Of a stretch of 64,000 nucleotides of DNA, positions 45,898 to 53,960 are shown piece by piece. Each line of letters begins with the position of its first letter. The first letter of the stretch is position 1. The translations under genes and the position numbers were made by a program. The stretch is from NCBI GenBank assembly GCA_000010565.1, contig AP009389.1, positions 2,418,001 to 2,482,000 of the forward strand, read 5' to 3'. A model generated the notes under the pieces. It was given only the letters and a program-made list of their open reading frames with translations. It made no database searches and was not told where the DNA came from. Source of the DNA: Pelotomaculum thermopropionicum SI (GTDB lineage Bacteria > Bacillota > Desulfotomaculia > Desulfotomaculales > Pelotomaculaceae).

Positions 45898-45939
45898 TTG
45901 AGAAATAGTCATAATCATGGTTTTTTTGTTTTCACTCAT
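45898..45939 (-). pseudogene. NHLP precursor start remnant
   Basis: MSENKKTMIMTISQ then stop: the first seven residues of an NHLP leader with its upstream bases, fused to unrelated sequence. Confidence 0.55.
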
Positions 45940-45985
45940 TTTGCCCGCCTGCTCCTCAATGTGGTATTCGTACCCATGGCCGTAT

Positions 45986-46234
45986 TCAGCTTATCTTAAA
46001 AAATATTTTTAAAGAATTTTGTTTCTTAAAAGCTTGTTCCCACTCTTCCAGGGGAAAAATCCCGCTTACCAGTTTATCCACGGCCACAAGCTTTCTCTCC
46101 AAGAGCCTGATCGCAGCAGCCAGCGGACCACAGCGGGAACCGATCGGGGTTATTTCATTGACCACCCAATCCGCCGGTGATACTGTCGCGCTGCCATGAT
46201 AAGTGCTTTGTAAGACAATAGCCCAGTCCATCAT
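45986..46234 (-). pseudogene. Zinc-type alcohol dehydrogenase C-terminal fragment
   Basis: 82 residues with DWVVNEITPIGSRCGPLAAA and LVSGIFPLEEWEQAFKK, matching the end of medium-chain (MDR) dehydrogenases. Catalytic zinc ligands and the nucleotide-binding fold are absent. Confidence 0.65.
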
Positions 46235-46255
46235 AATTTCCGGTGCACAACTCCA

Positions 46256-46513
46256 CTACGGTCTGTCCCAGCTGCAGGTCCGGCTATCCGTCTCACAGGT
46301 ATAACCGCAGCAGGAGCCGCCGGACACCAGTTCAAGTTCCTCGTCCGTCAGCTCGGCGGTGGCCTGCTCCAGTTCCTCGCCGGTAAAGTCGTAACCCAGC
46401 CCCCGGGCCCACCGCCGCCGCTCTTCCCTGGTCTGAAAACACGCCGCCTGCCGCAAAAGGTCCGGCTCGTTTTTTACCCGTTTGATGAATTCCCTTGCCT
46501 TCTCAATGGACAT
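46256..46513 (-). CDS. Nif11-type RiPP precursor with a Cys-rich core
   Basis: 85 residues. The leader is Nif11-like (MSIEKAREFIKRVKNEPDLL, then RRWARGLGYDFTGEELEQAT and ELTDEELELVSGG at 54-66). The 19-residue core has four cysteines (68, 69, 73, 80) and starts SCCGYTCETD. It is directly downstream of a radical SAM/SPASM gene (46590), its probable maturase. A 184-bp piece covering the start of this gene is repeated at 48027-48210. Strong ribosome-binding site (GGGGAGG). Confidence 0.85.
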   Translation of the reverse strand: MSIEKAREFIKRVKNEPDLLRQAACFQTREERRRWARGLGYDFTGEELEQATAELTDEELELVSGGSCCGYTCETDSRTCSWDRP

Positions 46514-46575
46514 TGTTTTTTCCTCCCCTCGTTTTTTAGGCCCGCTCCGCCCCCGGGGTTAAAAATCCAGGGGGC
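46392..46575 (-). repeat. 184-bp duplicate (copy A)
   Basis: Identical as far as can be seen to 48027-48210 (offset 1635). It holds the first 40 codons of the Nif11-type precursor and its upstream region. The two copies bracket the radical SAM gene. Confidence 0.95.
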
Positions 46576-46589
46576 TGTTTGCCTTAAAA

Positions 46590-47996
46590 TTATGCCATTT
46601 TTGGCAGGTTTGCTTCTGCTTTTAGATTCTTTTCCCGGTGGTAGCGCGCCCGGACGTAATGCTCCAGGCTGTATTTCCACTCCCCGCAGGCCGGCCTGTC
46701 CTTGTTGACGAACATGGCCCGGTAGCCGCAGCCTCCCATGCAGACGGGCAGCACCTTGCAGGCCAGGCAGTCCGCGTACTCGAAAGGCTCCCAGGTAAGC
46801 CAGCGGATTTCGCGCATCCGTTCATCCTTGCCGCGTTGTTTGAAACCAACAATATTGCCGATGCGGGCCGGCTTGTCGCCGATCTCGGACCAGCACTTGT
46901 ACATGTCGCCGTCCGGGTCGAGCACGAAGGCGTTCACCCGGTTGGCCCCGCAGGCGTGGGCGATCCCTGGATAGTAGGGGGGTTGGCCCGTCTTGAAACC
47001 CCTTTGCCGCAAGGTCTCGCGGAAGGTCTGGTTAAACGCGGTGAATTCTTCCATGGTGGCGCAGGAGCTTTCGATGGACTTGCAGCCCGCCGTGTCGGCG
47101 TGAACGTGGCCCAGGTGGACGGAGATGTCTTGCAGGTTGTTTTCTTCAAGTAGATCCAGGAGTTTTAACGCCTCTTCCATGTTGGAGCGGTCCACGTTGA
47201 TGCGCAGGCCTACTTCCATCCCATTGGCCGCCAGGAGCTTGACACCTTCCAGAATCCTGTCGAATGTCGGGCCGTTGCCGCCTTTCAACATCCGGCGGCG
47301 GTTGTGCGTCTCCGGCGGCCCGTCGAGGGTGATCTGGAAAAATTTAATCCGGCTGTCCTTCAGCTTTTGCACCAGGTCCGGGTCTTCCGCCAGCAGGTAG
47401 CCGTTGGTGATCATCCCGGCGGAGTAGGCTATCTTGTTCTCTTCGGTGACGGCGATTATTTTTTGCGACAGATCAAAGATGATCTCCCGGCCCAAAAGCG
47501 GCTCACCGCCGTACCAGGTGATGTAAACGGCTTTTACCGTTTTGGCCGCCTGAGCGATGAACTTCAGCAGTTCTTCCCGCACGTGCTCCGGCATGAAGGC
47601 GTTTTGCCCGTCCCGCCGGTCCCCGTTCTCCCCCGCCTGTTCGTAGCAGTAGGTGCAGGCGAAGTTGCAGCGCAGGGTGGGGGCGACGGTAAAGCCGATT
47701 GCCATGCGGTTGTATTTGTTGCTGTTATAGGCAAACTTCAGGATTTTCAGCTCGTCGGCCGCGTCGTCCAGGACGAAGCCCCCCTGCTTCAGCCCTTCGG
47801 CAAAGCGCCTTGCTGCATCAGGCAGGGTGTCGTAATCGAAGCGGGGAAGGTCCAGCAAATCCAGGTGCGTCTTCTCCACCTCGGCCAGGGCGGTGGTGAG
47901 GCTGTTGAAGATCATGACCTTCGCCGGGTCGTCCGCGGGCCAGATAAAGTTATACATGGACGGTTTCACTTGTTTCAGCCCTCTCTTATTTTTCAT
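46590..47996 (-). CDS. Radical SAM/SPASM peptide maturase
   Basis: 468 residues from ATG 47996 (MKNKRGLKQVKPSMYNFIWP); no strong ribosome-binding site is near, so it may be translated by coupling with the truncated leader frame 48005-48148 just upstream. A leader-binding N-terminal part (about 1-90) precedes the radical SAM domain with CNFACTYCYEQAGEN, TWYGGEPLL and ITLDGPPETHNRRR. The SPASM domain has cysteines from CGANRVNAFVLDPDGDMYKC to CLACKVLPVCMGGCGYRAMF. Such enzymes form thioether or C-C crosslinks on peptide cores. A nonsense-split relative is at 22182-23597. Confidence 0.92.
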   Translation of the reverse strand: MKNKRGLKQVKPSMYNFIWPADDPAKVMIFNSLTTALAEVEKTHLDLLDLPRFDYDTLPDAARRFAEGLKQGGFVLDDAADELKILKFAYNSNKYNRMAIGFTVAPTLRCNFACTYCYEQAGENGDRRDGQNAFMPEHVREELLKFIAQAAKTVKAVYITWYGGEPLLGREIIFDLSQKIIAVTEENKIAYSAGMITNGYLLAEDPDLVQKLKDSRIKFFQITLDGPPETHNRRRMLKGGNGPTFDRILEGVKLLAANGMEVGLRINVDRSNMEEALKLLDLLEENNLQDISVHLGHVHADTAGCKSIESSCATMEEFTAFNQTFRETLRQRGFKTGQPPYYPGIAHACGANRVNAFVLDPDGDMYKCWSEIGDKPARIGNIVGFKQRGKDERMREIRWLTWEPFEYADCLACKVLPVCMGGCGYRAMFVNKDRPACGEWKYSLEHYVRARYHREKNLKAEANLPKMA

Positions 47997-48004
47997 AAAC
48001 AAAT

Positions 48005-48148
48005 CTAAAAAAGTCTTTCCCCGCCATAACCCAGCCCCCGGGCCCACCGCCGCCGCTCTTCCCTGGTCTGAAAACACGCCGCCTGCCGCAAAAGGTCCGG
48101 CTCGTTTTTTACCCGTTTGATGAATTCCCTTGCCTTCTCAATGGACAT
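48005..48148 (-). pseudogene. Truncated Nif11-type leader upstream of the radical SAM gene
   Basis: 47 residues: identical to the first 41 of the precursor at 46256 (MSIEKAREFIKRVKNEPDLL ... GLGY), then GGERLF and a stop. Leader without GG site or core. It keeps the strong ribosome-binding site and ends eight bases before the radical SAM start, so it may now serve only translational coupling. Confidence 0.8.
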
Positions 48149-48210
48149 TGTTTTTTCCTCCCCTCGTTTTTTAGGCCCGCTCCGCCCCCGGGGTTAAAAA
48201 TCCAGGGGGC
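48027..48210 (-). repeat. 184-bp duplicate (copy B)
   Basis: Counterpart of 46392-46575; its left edge joins the radical SAM gene's upstream region, its right edge overlaps the end of the next radical SAM gene. Confidence 0.95.
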
Positions 48211-49669
48211 ACGGCGGACGTATAACCACATTGTTTTGATAGAGAAACTCCCAGTCTTCACCGGTCAGCCGGCCGGCCGCGTCTAGCAGCGTCTCCGCCG
48301 TCTGCCCGAACTGCCGGCAATAGGCCGGATCGGGCCGGAAGGGGCTGCCGGTGGAGGCGATGTTGGCGTACGCGCAGCCGCCGCCGCAAACATACTTGAG
48401 CCAGCACCGCCGGCATTCCTCGCTTTCGGTGACGGGGCTTTCGTGGAACAGTCCCCGGGGCGGGTCTTCCGCCCCGTCGACGCCGCCCAGCAGGTATTCC
48501 CGCAGGCCTACGAAGCGGTGGCAGGGATACAGTCCGCCGTCCACGTCCACCGCCAGGTAGTTGCGCCCCGCGCCGCAAAAAAACAGCCGGCGGGTCATGA
48601 ACGGCGCTCTGCCGAAGGAGGTGACCAGAGACAGGTCCCGGTCCTTGAGCTGCCGGGCGGCCTCCGCCGGGTCGCGCCGTTTCACCGCCGCCACGAAGGC
48701 CTCTGCTTCCCGCCGCAAACCGGCCGCCCGCTCCCGCTCCCGCCGGAAAAGAGCTTTTTCCGGCGGAGCGCCGGTCAGCAGGCGCCCGGAAGCCGGGACC
48801 AGGTGGCAGTTTTGAAATCCCATTTCCTTAAGCGCCGCCAGCACCCCGCCCGGATCCGTCTCCCCGTACAGGGTGGCCCGGCCGCAGGCCCGGGGAAAGG
48901 CGGAAAGCAGTTGTTTTATGCGCGGCGCCACCGCCGCATAGGAAGGGCTGCCGTCTTTGAACGGGCGGTTCCTGTCCTGGTCTGCCGCTGTTCCGTCAAA
49001 ACTGATGATTATTTGAAACTGGTTGGCCCGCAAAAAATCAATTGCTGCCTTGTCAGCCAGCGAAGCGTTGGTGGTGACGCTGAAGGCAAATGTCTTGCCG
49101 CTTCGCTCACCCGCCTGTTTGGCGTACTCCACCGTCCTTCGGATAACCGGCAGGTTTAAGAGCGGCTCGCCGCCGAAAAAGGACAATCCCAGCTTCCGGT
49201 TGCCGCCGCTGTGGCGGACCAGCCAGTCCACGCCGCGGCGGGCGGTTTCCGCCGTCATCAGCCCGCCGCCGCCGTAAGATCCCGCGTTGCCGTAACAATA
49301 AACGCAGGCCATATTGCACTCCTGGGCCACCATGAGACAGAGGGTGCTGGTGCGGGCGGCGGCGCCGGCCAGCCACCCGGCCGCCGCCCGGCGGTCCCTC
49401 TCCAGCCGGGCGTCCCCGTCCGGGAGGATTTTCCCCCGCTCCCCCGCCAGCAAGCCTGTTTTCACCAGGGCGCCGCGCACGTCGTCCGGCGGCTGGACAC
49501 GGGGGTCGCCTTCCCAGGCGGCGAGAAAAGCGGCCGTCCTGTCGTCCAGCCGGGCGCAGCGGAAGCGGTCGGTATTCACCACATAGCTCCGCCCTTCCAC
49601 CGTGAAGCGGTGGTACGGCGCCAGCCGCAGGCTGTATTTTCCCGCAGATTCGGGAGCGCATGGCGACAT
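48194..49669 (-). CDS. Radical SAM/SPASM peptide maturase (second type)
   Basis: 491 residues; ATG 49669 (MSPCAPESAGKYSLRL) sits behind AAGGAGG. Radical SAM motif CNMACVYCYGNAG, LSFFGGEPLL, IIISFDGT. SPASM part: FFCGAGRNYLAVDVDGGLYP with C and H following, then ECRRCWLKYVCGGGCAYANI and AYCRQF. This resembles the QhpD-like peptide-modifying family (thioether bonds to Asp/Glu side chains in known members). It overlaps copy B of the 184-bp repeat at its end. Part of operon with 49708 and 51065; one internal piece survives at 23738. Confidence 0.9.
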   Translation of the reverse strand: MSPCAPESAGKYSLRLAPYHRFTVEGRSYVVNTDRFRCARLDDRTAAFLAAWEGDPRVQPPDDVRGALVKTGLLAGERGKILPDGDARLERDRRAAAGWLAGAAARTSTLCLMVAQECNMACVYCYGNAGSYGGGGLMTAETARRGVDWLVRHSGGNRKLGLSFFGGEPLLNLPVIRRTVEYAKQAGERSGKTFAFSVTTNASLADKAAIDFLRANQFQIIISFDGTAADQDRNRPFKDGSPSYAAVAPRIKQLLSAFPRACGRATLYGETDPGGVLAALKEMGFQNCHLVPASGRLLTGAPPEKALFRRERERAAGLRREAEAFVAAVKRRDPAEAARQLKDRDLSLVTSFGRAPFMTRRLFFCGAGRNYLAVDVDGGLYPCHRFVGLREYLLGGVDGAEDPPRGLFHESPVTESEECRRCWLKYVCGGGCAYANIASTGSPFRPDPAYCRQFGQTAETLLDAAGRLTGEDWEFLYQNNVVIRPPCPLDF

Positions 49670-49707
49670 AACGCAGTTCCTCCTTCGCGGCCGGCCGGTC
49701 GTTTTTT

Positions 49708-51063
49708 TCACGCCTGCCGGCCCGGCAAAACGCCGATCTCATGCAAAAAAGCCCTATCATCGTCCGAACATTCGGCAAACACCCGGATGCCTGTTTCGAT
49801 TCTGGCCCGCCGCAGGCGGCAGGTGTCCGGGTTGGCCCGGAAAATGGAGCCGGTGCGGCCCAGGTGCTCCACAACGCAGCCGCCTCCGCAGTAATAACGC
49901 GCCCAGCACGACCGGCAATCCTCGCTGTGGATGAGCAGGCTTTTATGGTGCAGTTCCCCCCGGAAACCGTCTTCGGCGACCGAACCCAGCCGGTATTCCG
50001 GCAGCGCCAGGAAGCGCGGGCAGGGATACAGGTCGCCGTTGGCCGCCACCGCCAGCAGCTGCCGGCCTGCGCCGCAGGAAAACCACCGCCGCCGGACCGG
50101 CGCGCCCGCCCGGGCCAGCTGGAACATCTGCCTTACCACCTCCATGAATGCGCCGTCCACGGCAATCCTTTGCAGGGCGGCCGCGTCCCGCTCCCGCGCG
50201 GCGGCCAGGAAGCGCTCTCCCTGGCGGCGCAAATGCGCCGCCATTTGCCCGGAAGAGGCCGCTTCGTCGTTTTTCTTGCCTTCCGCCAGCAGCGAGCTGG
50301 ACACCTTTTCCATGCGGCACTGCCGGAAACCCAGCCGCCGGGCTGTTTGGAGCACCAGATCCGGGTCGGTGCCGGCATAGAGCGTGGAGCGGAGCGTAGC
50401 GTCCGGGCAGCGCGCCAGCAGTTTCCGGATTCTTCCGGCAATCAGGCGGAACGAGCGCCCGCCGCCTTTCAGCGGCCGGTTGCGGTTTTGCACGGCGGCC
50501 GGCCCGTCAAAGCTGACGGTAACCTGGACCTGGTTGGCGGCCAGAAAATCAATGACCGGTTCGGTCAAGAGCAGGCCGTTGGTCATGATGCCGTAGCGCA
50601 CCCGCTTGCCGGCGGCTGACGCCCGCCTATCGGCGTAGGCGGCGATTTCTTGCATCAGCGGAAAGCGGAGCAGCGGCTCACCGCCAAAAAATCCTATATT
50701 AACCGTTTCCGCATCCGCCGAGTTGCGCATCAGCCAGTCCACAGCCCGGTACGCCACTGCTTGGGACATCTGATTTTCCCGCGCGGCGGGGATTTCTCCC
50801 TGGCAGCAATACCGGCAGGCCATGTTGCAGGCATAGGTCAGCATCAACACCAGGGTGTCCGGCGGGGCAAACCGGAACCCCTTCTGTCCAGGCGGCTCCA
50901 GCGGAACCCCCAGCCGGTTCAGAACCGGCCCAGCCGGTCCGCCCCGCCTTACCGCCTCAGCCGCTTCCGGAGCAATCCCGGCGAACCGCAGGTAATCCGT
51001 GCTGACCGCATAACTGGCACCTTGAACCGCAAACAGGTGAAGGCGCGGATCGGTCAGGCCCAT
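49708..51063 (-). CDS. Radical SAM/SPASM peptide maturase (third, paralogous to 48194)
   Basis: 451 residues from ATG 51063, behind GGGAGG and one base from the stop of the GNAT gene. Motifs CNMACRYCCQGEIP, IGFFGGEPLLRFP, VTVSFDGPAAVQNRNRP; SPASM WFSCGAGRQLLAVAANGDLY, CRSCWARYYCGGGCVVEHLG, DTCRLRR. It resembles the 48194 protein in arrangement; two such enzymes in one operon suggest successive or heteromeric modification. The second Cys of CRYCC adds an extra Cys next to the cluster ligands. Confidence 0.9.
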   Translation of the reverse strand: MGLTDPRLHLFAVQGASYAVSTDYLRFAGIAPEAAEAVRRGGPAGPVLNRLGVPLEPPGQKGFRFAPPDTLVLMLTYACNMACRYCCQGEIPAARENQMSQAVAYRAVDWLMRNSADAETVNIGFFGGEPLLRFPLMQEIAAYADRRASAAGKRVRYGIMTNGLLLTEPVIDFLAANQVQVTVSFDGPAAVQNRNRPLKGGGRSFRLIAGRIRKLLARCPDATLRSTLYAGTDPDLVLQTARRLGFRQCRMEKVSSSLLAEGKKNDEAASSGQMAAHLRRQGERFLAAARERDAAALQRIAVDGAFMEVVRQMFQLARAGAPVRRRWFSCGAGRQLLAVAANGDLYPCPRFLALPEYRLGSVAEDGFRGELHHKSLLIHSEDCRSCWARYYCGGGCVVEHLGRTGSIFRANPDTCRLRRARIETGIRVFAECSDDDRAFLHEIGVLPGRQA

Positions 51064-51064
51064 A

Positions 51065-51874
51065 TCAAGCACCTCCCGCCTTTTCTTCCGCCGCCGGCCG
51101 CACTCCCGCCAGGAACCGCCGCGCGGCCGGAGCGGCAGCCGTTACGTCCAGCAGCGTGAAGAAGTCATAGGAATTAAACTCGCCGTCATAGTATGGTTCT
51201 CCGCACACCCAGCTGCCGCCGCGCAGATAAAACTGCAGAATGGGAGGAATGAGCCGTTTCACCTCGTCGTCGGCCGGCCGCCCGCCCGCGGGATTGAGCA
51301 GTCCGGCGGGAACGATACCTGGCGGCAGCGGTTGGACGCGCAGGATATCGGGGGAAAAATGGCGGGCCCGGAAATACTGATACAGTAAAGCCAGTTCACG
51401 GGATGTCCGGGCCGGCACACAGGAGCAGCCAAACACGTAGCGGATTTTCGCCTGCCGCAGGTATGCGGCCATGCCCCGCCACAACAGGGCGAATACCGCG
51501 CTGCGGCGGTGCCCGCGCGCCACGCAGGCCCGGCCTATTTCCAGCTTCCGGCCCGCCAGGCGCAAAACGGCGTCCATTGCAAATTCCCGCCGGGCGTAGT
51601 AATCGCCTGCCGCCGACGGGTTGAGCCGGTACGTGGCCACCACCCGCCCCGTATCCCGCGTTTGCACGATCATGTGGTCGCACAGCGGATCAAACCGGTC
51701 GGTATCAAGGCCCGACGGCAGCGGCGCGTTAAGCATCTCCACCCGGAAAACCTCATGGCGGAGCCGCAGCGCCTGCTCTATTTCCGCCCTGGTTTCGGCC
51801 GTTTTTACTATGTACAGGCCGGTTTCAAACTGCACGCTTGTTTTAATGGTCCCCCACCGCCAATCACCCGGCAT
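51065..51874 (-). CDS. GNAT-type N-acyltransferase, possible RiPP lipidation enzyme
   Basis: About 260-269 residues. Motifs such as ALRLRHEVFRVEM, DHMIVQTRDTGRVVATYRLN, LAGRKLEIGRACVARGHRRS and LLWRGMAAYLRQAKIRYVFG match the OlsB/autoinducer-synthase-like GNAT group. Related GNAT enzymes are known to attach fatty acyl groups to Lys or Orn of Nif11/NHLP-leader peptides (selidamides), so that role is proposed here. ATG 51874 has a poor ribosome-binding site; the relic copy at 23.85 kb starts with ATG at the codon that is ATT here (51842-51844, behind GGTGGGGG), so the true start may be that codon. It is first in the operon with the two radical SAM genes. Confidence 0.75.
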   Translation of the reverse strand: MPGDWRWGTIKTSVQFETGLYIVKTAETRAEIEQALRLRHEVFRVEMLNAPLPSGLDTDRFDPLCDHMIVQTRDTGRVVATYRLNPSAAGDYYARREFAMDAVLRLAGRKLEIGRACVARGHRRSAVFALLWRGMAAYLRQAKIRYVFGCSCVPARTSRELALLYQYFRARHFSPDILRVQPLPPGIVPAGLLNPAGGRPADDEVKRLIPPILQFYLRGGSWVCGEPYYDGEFNSYDFFTLLDVTAAAPAARRFLAGVRPAAEEKAGGA

Positions 51875-51944
51875 TGAAGATCCCGGTTGCCGCTTATGGC
51901 CGGCACCCGGGCCACCCCTGCTTCAGCGCCGGGCAGCCGGCAAT

Positions 51945-51987
51945 CAGTTTCCCGGCGGGTCATGGGTTTCTTTTCATTTTCACTCAT
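51945..51987 (-). pseudogene. NHLP precursor start remnant
   Basis: MSENEKKPMTRRE with a normal ribosome-binding site (GGAGG), then foreign sequence. It lies just upstream of the GNAT gene, where the operon's precursor would be expected; leader and core have been deleted. Confidence 0.7.
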
Positions 51988-51999
51988 TTTGTCTGCCTC

Positions 52000-52210
52000 C
52001 CTGTTCTTTAAATCCGGCCCGGTCCGGTAATCCCGGCTCGCATTGGCTTAGCATATGTTAGTACGTTGCGGTTGGATCTTTATTTATAAAGCCTCATTCA
52101 GACAACCCATAAAACTATCAACAACGCCCGCCGGTATCGAAAAAAATCATGCCGGATTTAATTTGCCTTTTTAGTTTGTTAATACGTCACGGCTTCTTTT
52201 TCATTACACA
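52000..52210. repeat. ~210-bp intergenic repeat (copy 2), two motif copies
   Basis: Resembles 17395-17608, including the CAGACAACC...AAAACTATC block and motif copies at 52057-52088 and 52177-52210. Confidence 0.75.
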
Positions 52211-52266
52211 ACTTTCGCTATAATCTCTTGGGATTTGACGGCGGCGGTTTCAACCGGGGCAAAAAA

Positions 52267-52314
52267 AAAGCCCCCGCCGGTAAGGCCGGTGGAGGCCGGT
52301 GGAGGCCGGTGGAA
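52267..52314. repeat. GC-rich hairpin with a short tandem repeat
   Basis: GCCCCCGCCGG-TAA-GGCCGGTGGAGGC, then GGTGGAGGCC repeated three times. Same family as 17664 and 30121. Confidence 0.5.
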
Positions 52315-52336
52315 AGTATCGGCGCCATCAGCGGCA

Positions 52337-52430
52337 GAACCGCCCCATCACCACCCTGTTCCCCGTGCCGGAAAACGACGGGCGGATGCGGGAATTTTCC
52401 GCTGCGTAAAGCCGGGCGCATGGCTCGGGG
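52337..52430 (+). pseudogene. Rifamycin phosphotransferase fragment, two joined pieces
   Basis: 52337-52390 matches 55469-55523 (ITTLFPVPENDGRM) and continues at 52391 into a match to 55607-55633 (NFPLR...). About 85 bases between are deleted. Same orientation as the full gene at 54547. Confidence 0.8.
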
Positions 52431-52545
52431 CCGTGATGGTGCATCTGCTCCTTTACGCCGTCGCGCTCGAGTTCCTGGTAGGCCCGGGCCGTGGTGTTGG
52501 GATTGACGGAAAGTCAAGCGCAAATTCGCGGATCGCGGAAAGTAA
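52431..52545 (-). pseudogene. GntR-type regulator HTH fragment
   Basis: The minus strand reads SVNPNTTARAYQELERDGV, the recognition-helix segment of GntR regulators (VNPNTVxRAYxeLExxG), preceded after a one-base shift by IREFALD. Nothing else of the gene remains. Confidence 0.5.
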
Positions 52546-52708
52546 ATTTTACGGTTTTGTTTCTTACAGCAAAGCCCCCGGCGCCGTCAAGGGCGCTCAA
52601 ATGGTGCTGGAAAAAGCGGAGCAGGCCGCGGATGAAGGTGATTACCAAAGAGCGCTGGAGCGAAAATCTGTTCCGCAACCGGGTAGAAAAAGGATATAAC
52701 CAATCGCA
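52546..52708. other. Unassigned debris
   Basis: Short open frames on both strands, none recognisable. Confidence 0.3.
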
Positions 52709-53026
52709 AGAGGAAGGCGGCGAACTGGTGGGGGTGATGGGCATCCAGCACGTCCGGGACGTGACCCTCATATCAGGCACGCCTACGTCCGCACGGCCAA
52801 ACGAAACAGGGGCATAGGCGGGGAGCTGCTGTCTTTCCTCCGCAGGCAAACCGCCCGCCCGGTTCTGATCGGCACCTGGGCCGCCGCCTTCTGGGCGATC
52901 CGCTTTTACGAAAAGCACGGTTTTAAGCCGGTCGCCCCGGATGAAAAGGACCCGCTGCTGAAAAAATACTGGTCGGTCCCGGACCGTCAAATCGAAACCT
53001 CCGTGGTCCTGGCGGAACAGGAATAG
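52709..53026 (+). pseudogene. GNAT acetyltransferase, truncated and frameshifted
   Basis: The plus strand reads GGELVGVMGIQHVRDVTLI and, two bases out of frame, RHAYVRTAKRNRGIGGELLS, then LIGTWAAAFWAIRFYEKHGF and a normal end. This is a standard GNAT fold with the acetyl-CoA loop RNRGIGG. The shift comes from a doubled AT at about 52770 (CTCATATCAGG). The N-terminal half is replaced by other debris. Confidence 0.7.
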
Positions 53027-53034
53027 ATTTTGTA

Positions 53035-53160
53035 AGCACTCCTTTACCACGACAATTTCATCGGCCTGCAGGTTGCGGCCGAAGGGGCCGTTTGCAAGGC
53101 CTCCAGTATTTGCTGCAAAGCCTGGTCCGGTGCCGGTTTTGTGCTGAATTTCCGGACGGA
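53035..53160 (-). pseudogene. Nitroreductase-like N-terminal fragment
   Basis: The minus strand reads KPAPDQALQQILEALQTAPS and, after a frameshift, GRNLQADEIVVVKE, fitting the N-terminal pattern of nitroreductases (L..iLeAa..APSagNlQp...vvV). Short and weak. Confidence 0.35.
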
Positions 53161-53201
53161 CCCCGCCGCGGCGGTACTATTTTCATGCCGTTTTCAGGAG
53201 C

Positions 53202-53233
53202 AGGACAGCCGTCCGTGAGAACGGCTGTCCCGC
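53202..53233. terminator. Hairpin downstream of the methyltransferase
   Basis: GGACAGCCGT-CCGTGAGA-ACGGCTGTCC forms a ten-pair stem just past the methyltransferase stop. There is no T-run, so the role as terminator is uncertain. Confidence 0.45.
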
Positions 53234-53243
53234 CCGGCGGCAG

Positions 53244-53960
53244 TTACCGCCTTCTTAATACGATCGCGATGAAATTCAGGTATTTGCCGCCGCCGGCTTC
53301 CATGGACTTCCGGTCGCCCCGCGCGTATTCGTTGTCGCAGGCAAGCCAGTCGTTCCATACCTCCTCGTTGCTTTCCATTTCATGGATGGACAGAATGTCG
53401 ACGCCGCGGGTTTGGCTTATGATGTTTCTCCAGTAGTCTGCGTCATGAATGGTGTCTAGCTGCTCCGGCGTCCAGGAAAGCAGCAATTCCGGCGGAAGCT
53501 GAGCGTGGCAATCCTTTTTCATCCCGGGAATGCAGATGTAAATATATCCGCCGTGCTTGACAAGCGGAAGGAGATGCCTGCCCAGGTACTCCGGATCCCG
53601 TCCGAAATACTGGTAGGAATCGACGCTGACAACCGCGTCGAAAAATTCTTCCGCATACGGAAGCGCCGTCGCGTCCGCGTGAATCGGGATGATCCGGTCG
53701 CCGCTCAGTCCCATCCGGTCGAAGAACTGCCTGTTTTCCGTCGCGCTGATCCAAAGGTCGGTGGCAAAAACACGAAACCCGTATTCCTTGGCCAGGAAAA
53801 CGGAGGTTACGCTGCGGCCGCAGCCGAGATCCATAACGGTCGCGCCGTTTGGTATCTGATGATCGAGCAGCAGTTCCTCGGTCAGTTTAACGGGGTTCGG
53901 CCCCATGAGCAAATCGTTAATAGCCCTGGTGCTGTATTTTTCGGACCTTATATATTTCAT
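53244..53960 (-). CDS. Class I SAM-dependent methyltransferase
   Basis: 238 residues, ATG 53960 behind GGAAAGG. The SAM-binding motifs are clear: VMDLGCGRSVTSVFLAKEYG (motif I), ATDLW (end of strand 2), IHADATALPYAEEFFDAVVS (motif II) and LLPLVKHGGYIYICIPG (motif III). The substrate is unknown; similar small-molecule methyltransferases of the ubiE/cypemycin type are possible. It is alone on the minus strand with a long structured leader, and the rifamycin phosphotransferase diverges from the other side, so it may have been acquired with resistance cargo. Confidence 0.85.
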   Translation of the reverse strand: MKYIRSEKYSTRAINDLLMGPNPVKLTEELLLDHQIPNGATVMDLGCGRSVTSVFLAKEYGFRVFATDLWISATENRQFFDRMGLSGDRIIPIHADATALPYAEEFFDAVVSVDSYQYFGRDPEYLGRHLLPLVKHGGYIYICIPGMKKDCHAQLPPELLLSWTPEQLDTIHDADYWRNIISQTRGVDILSIHEMESNEEVWNDWLACDNEYARGDRKSMEAGGGKYLNFIAIVLRRR

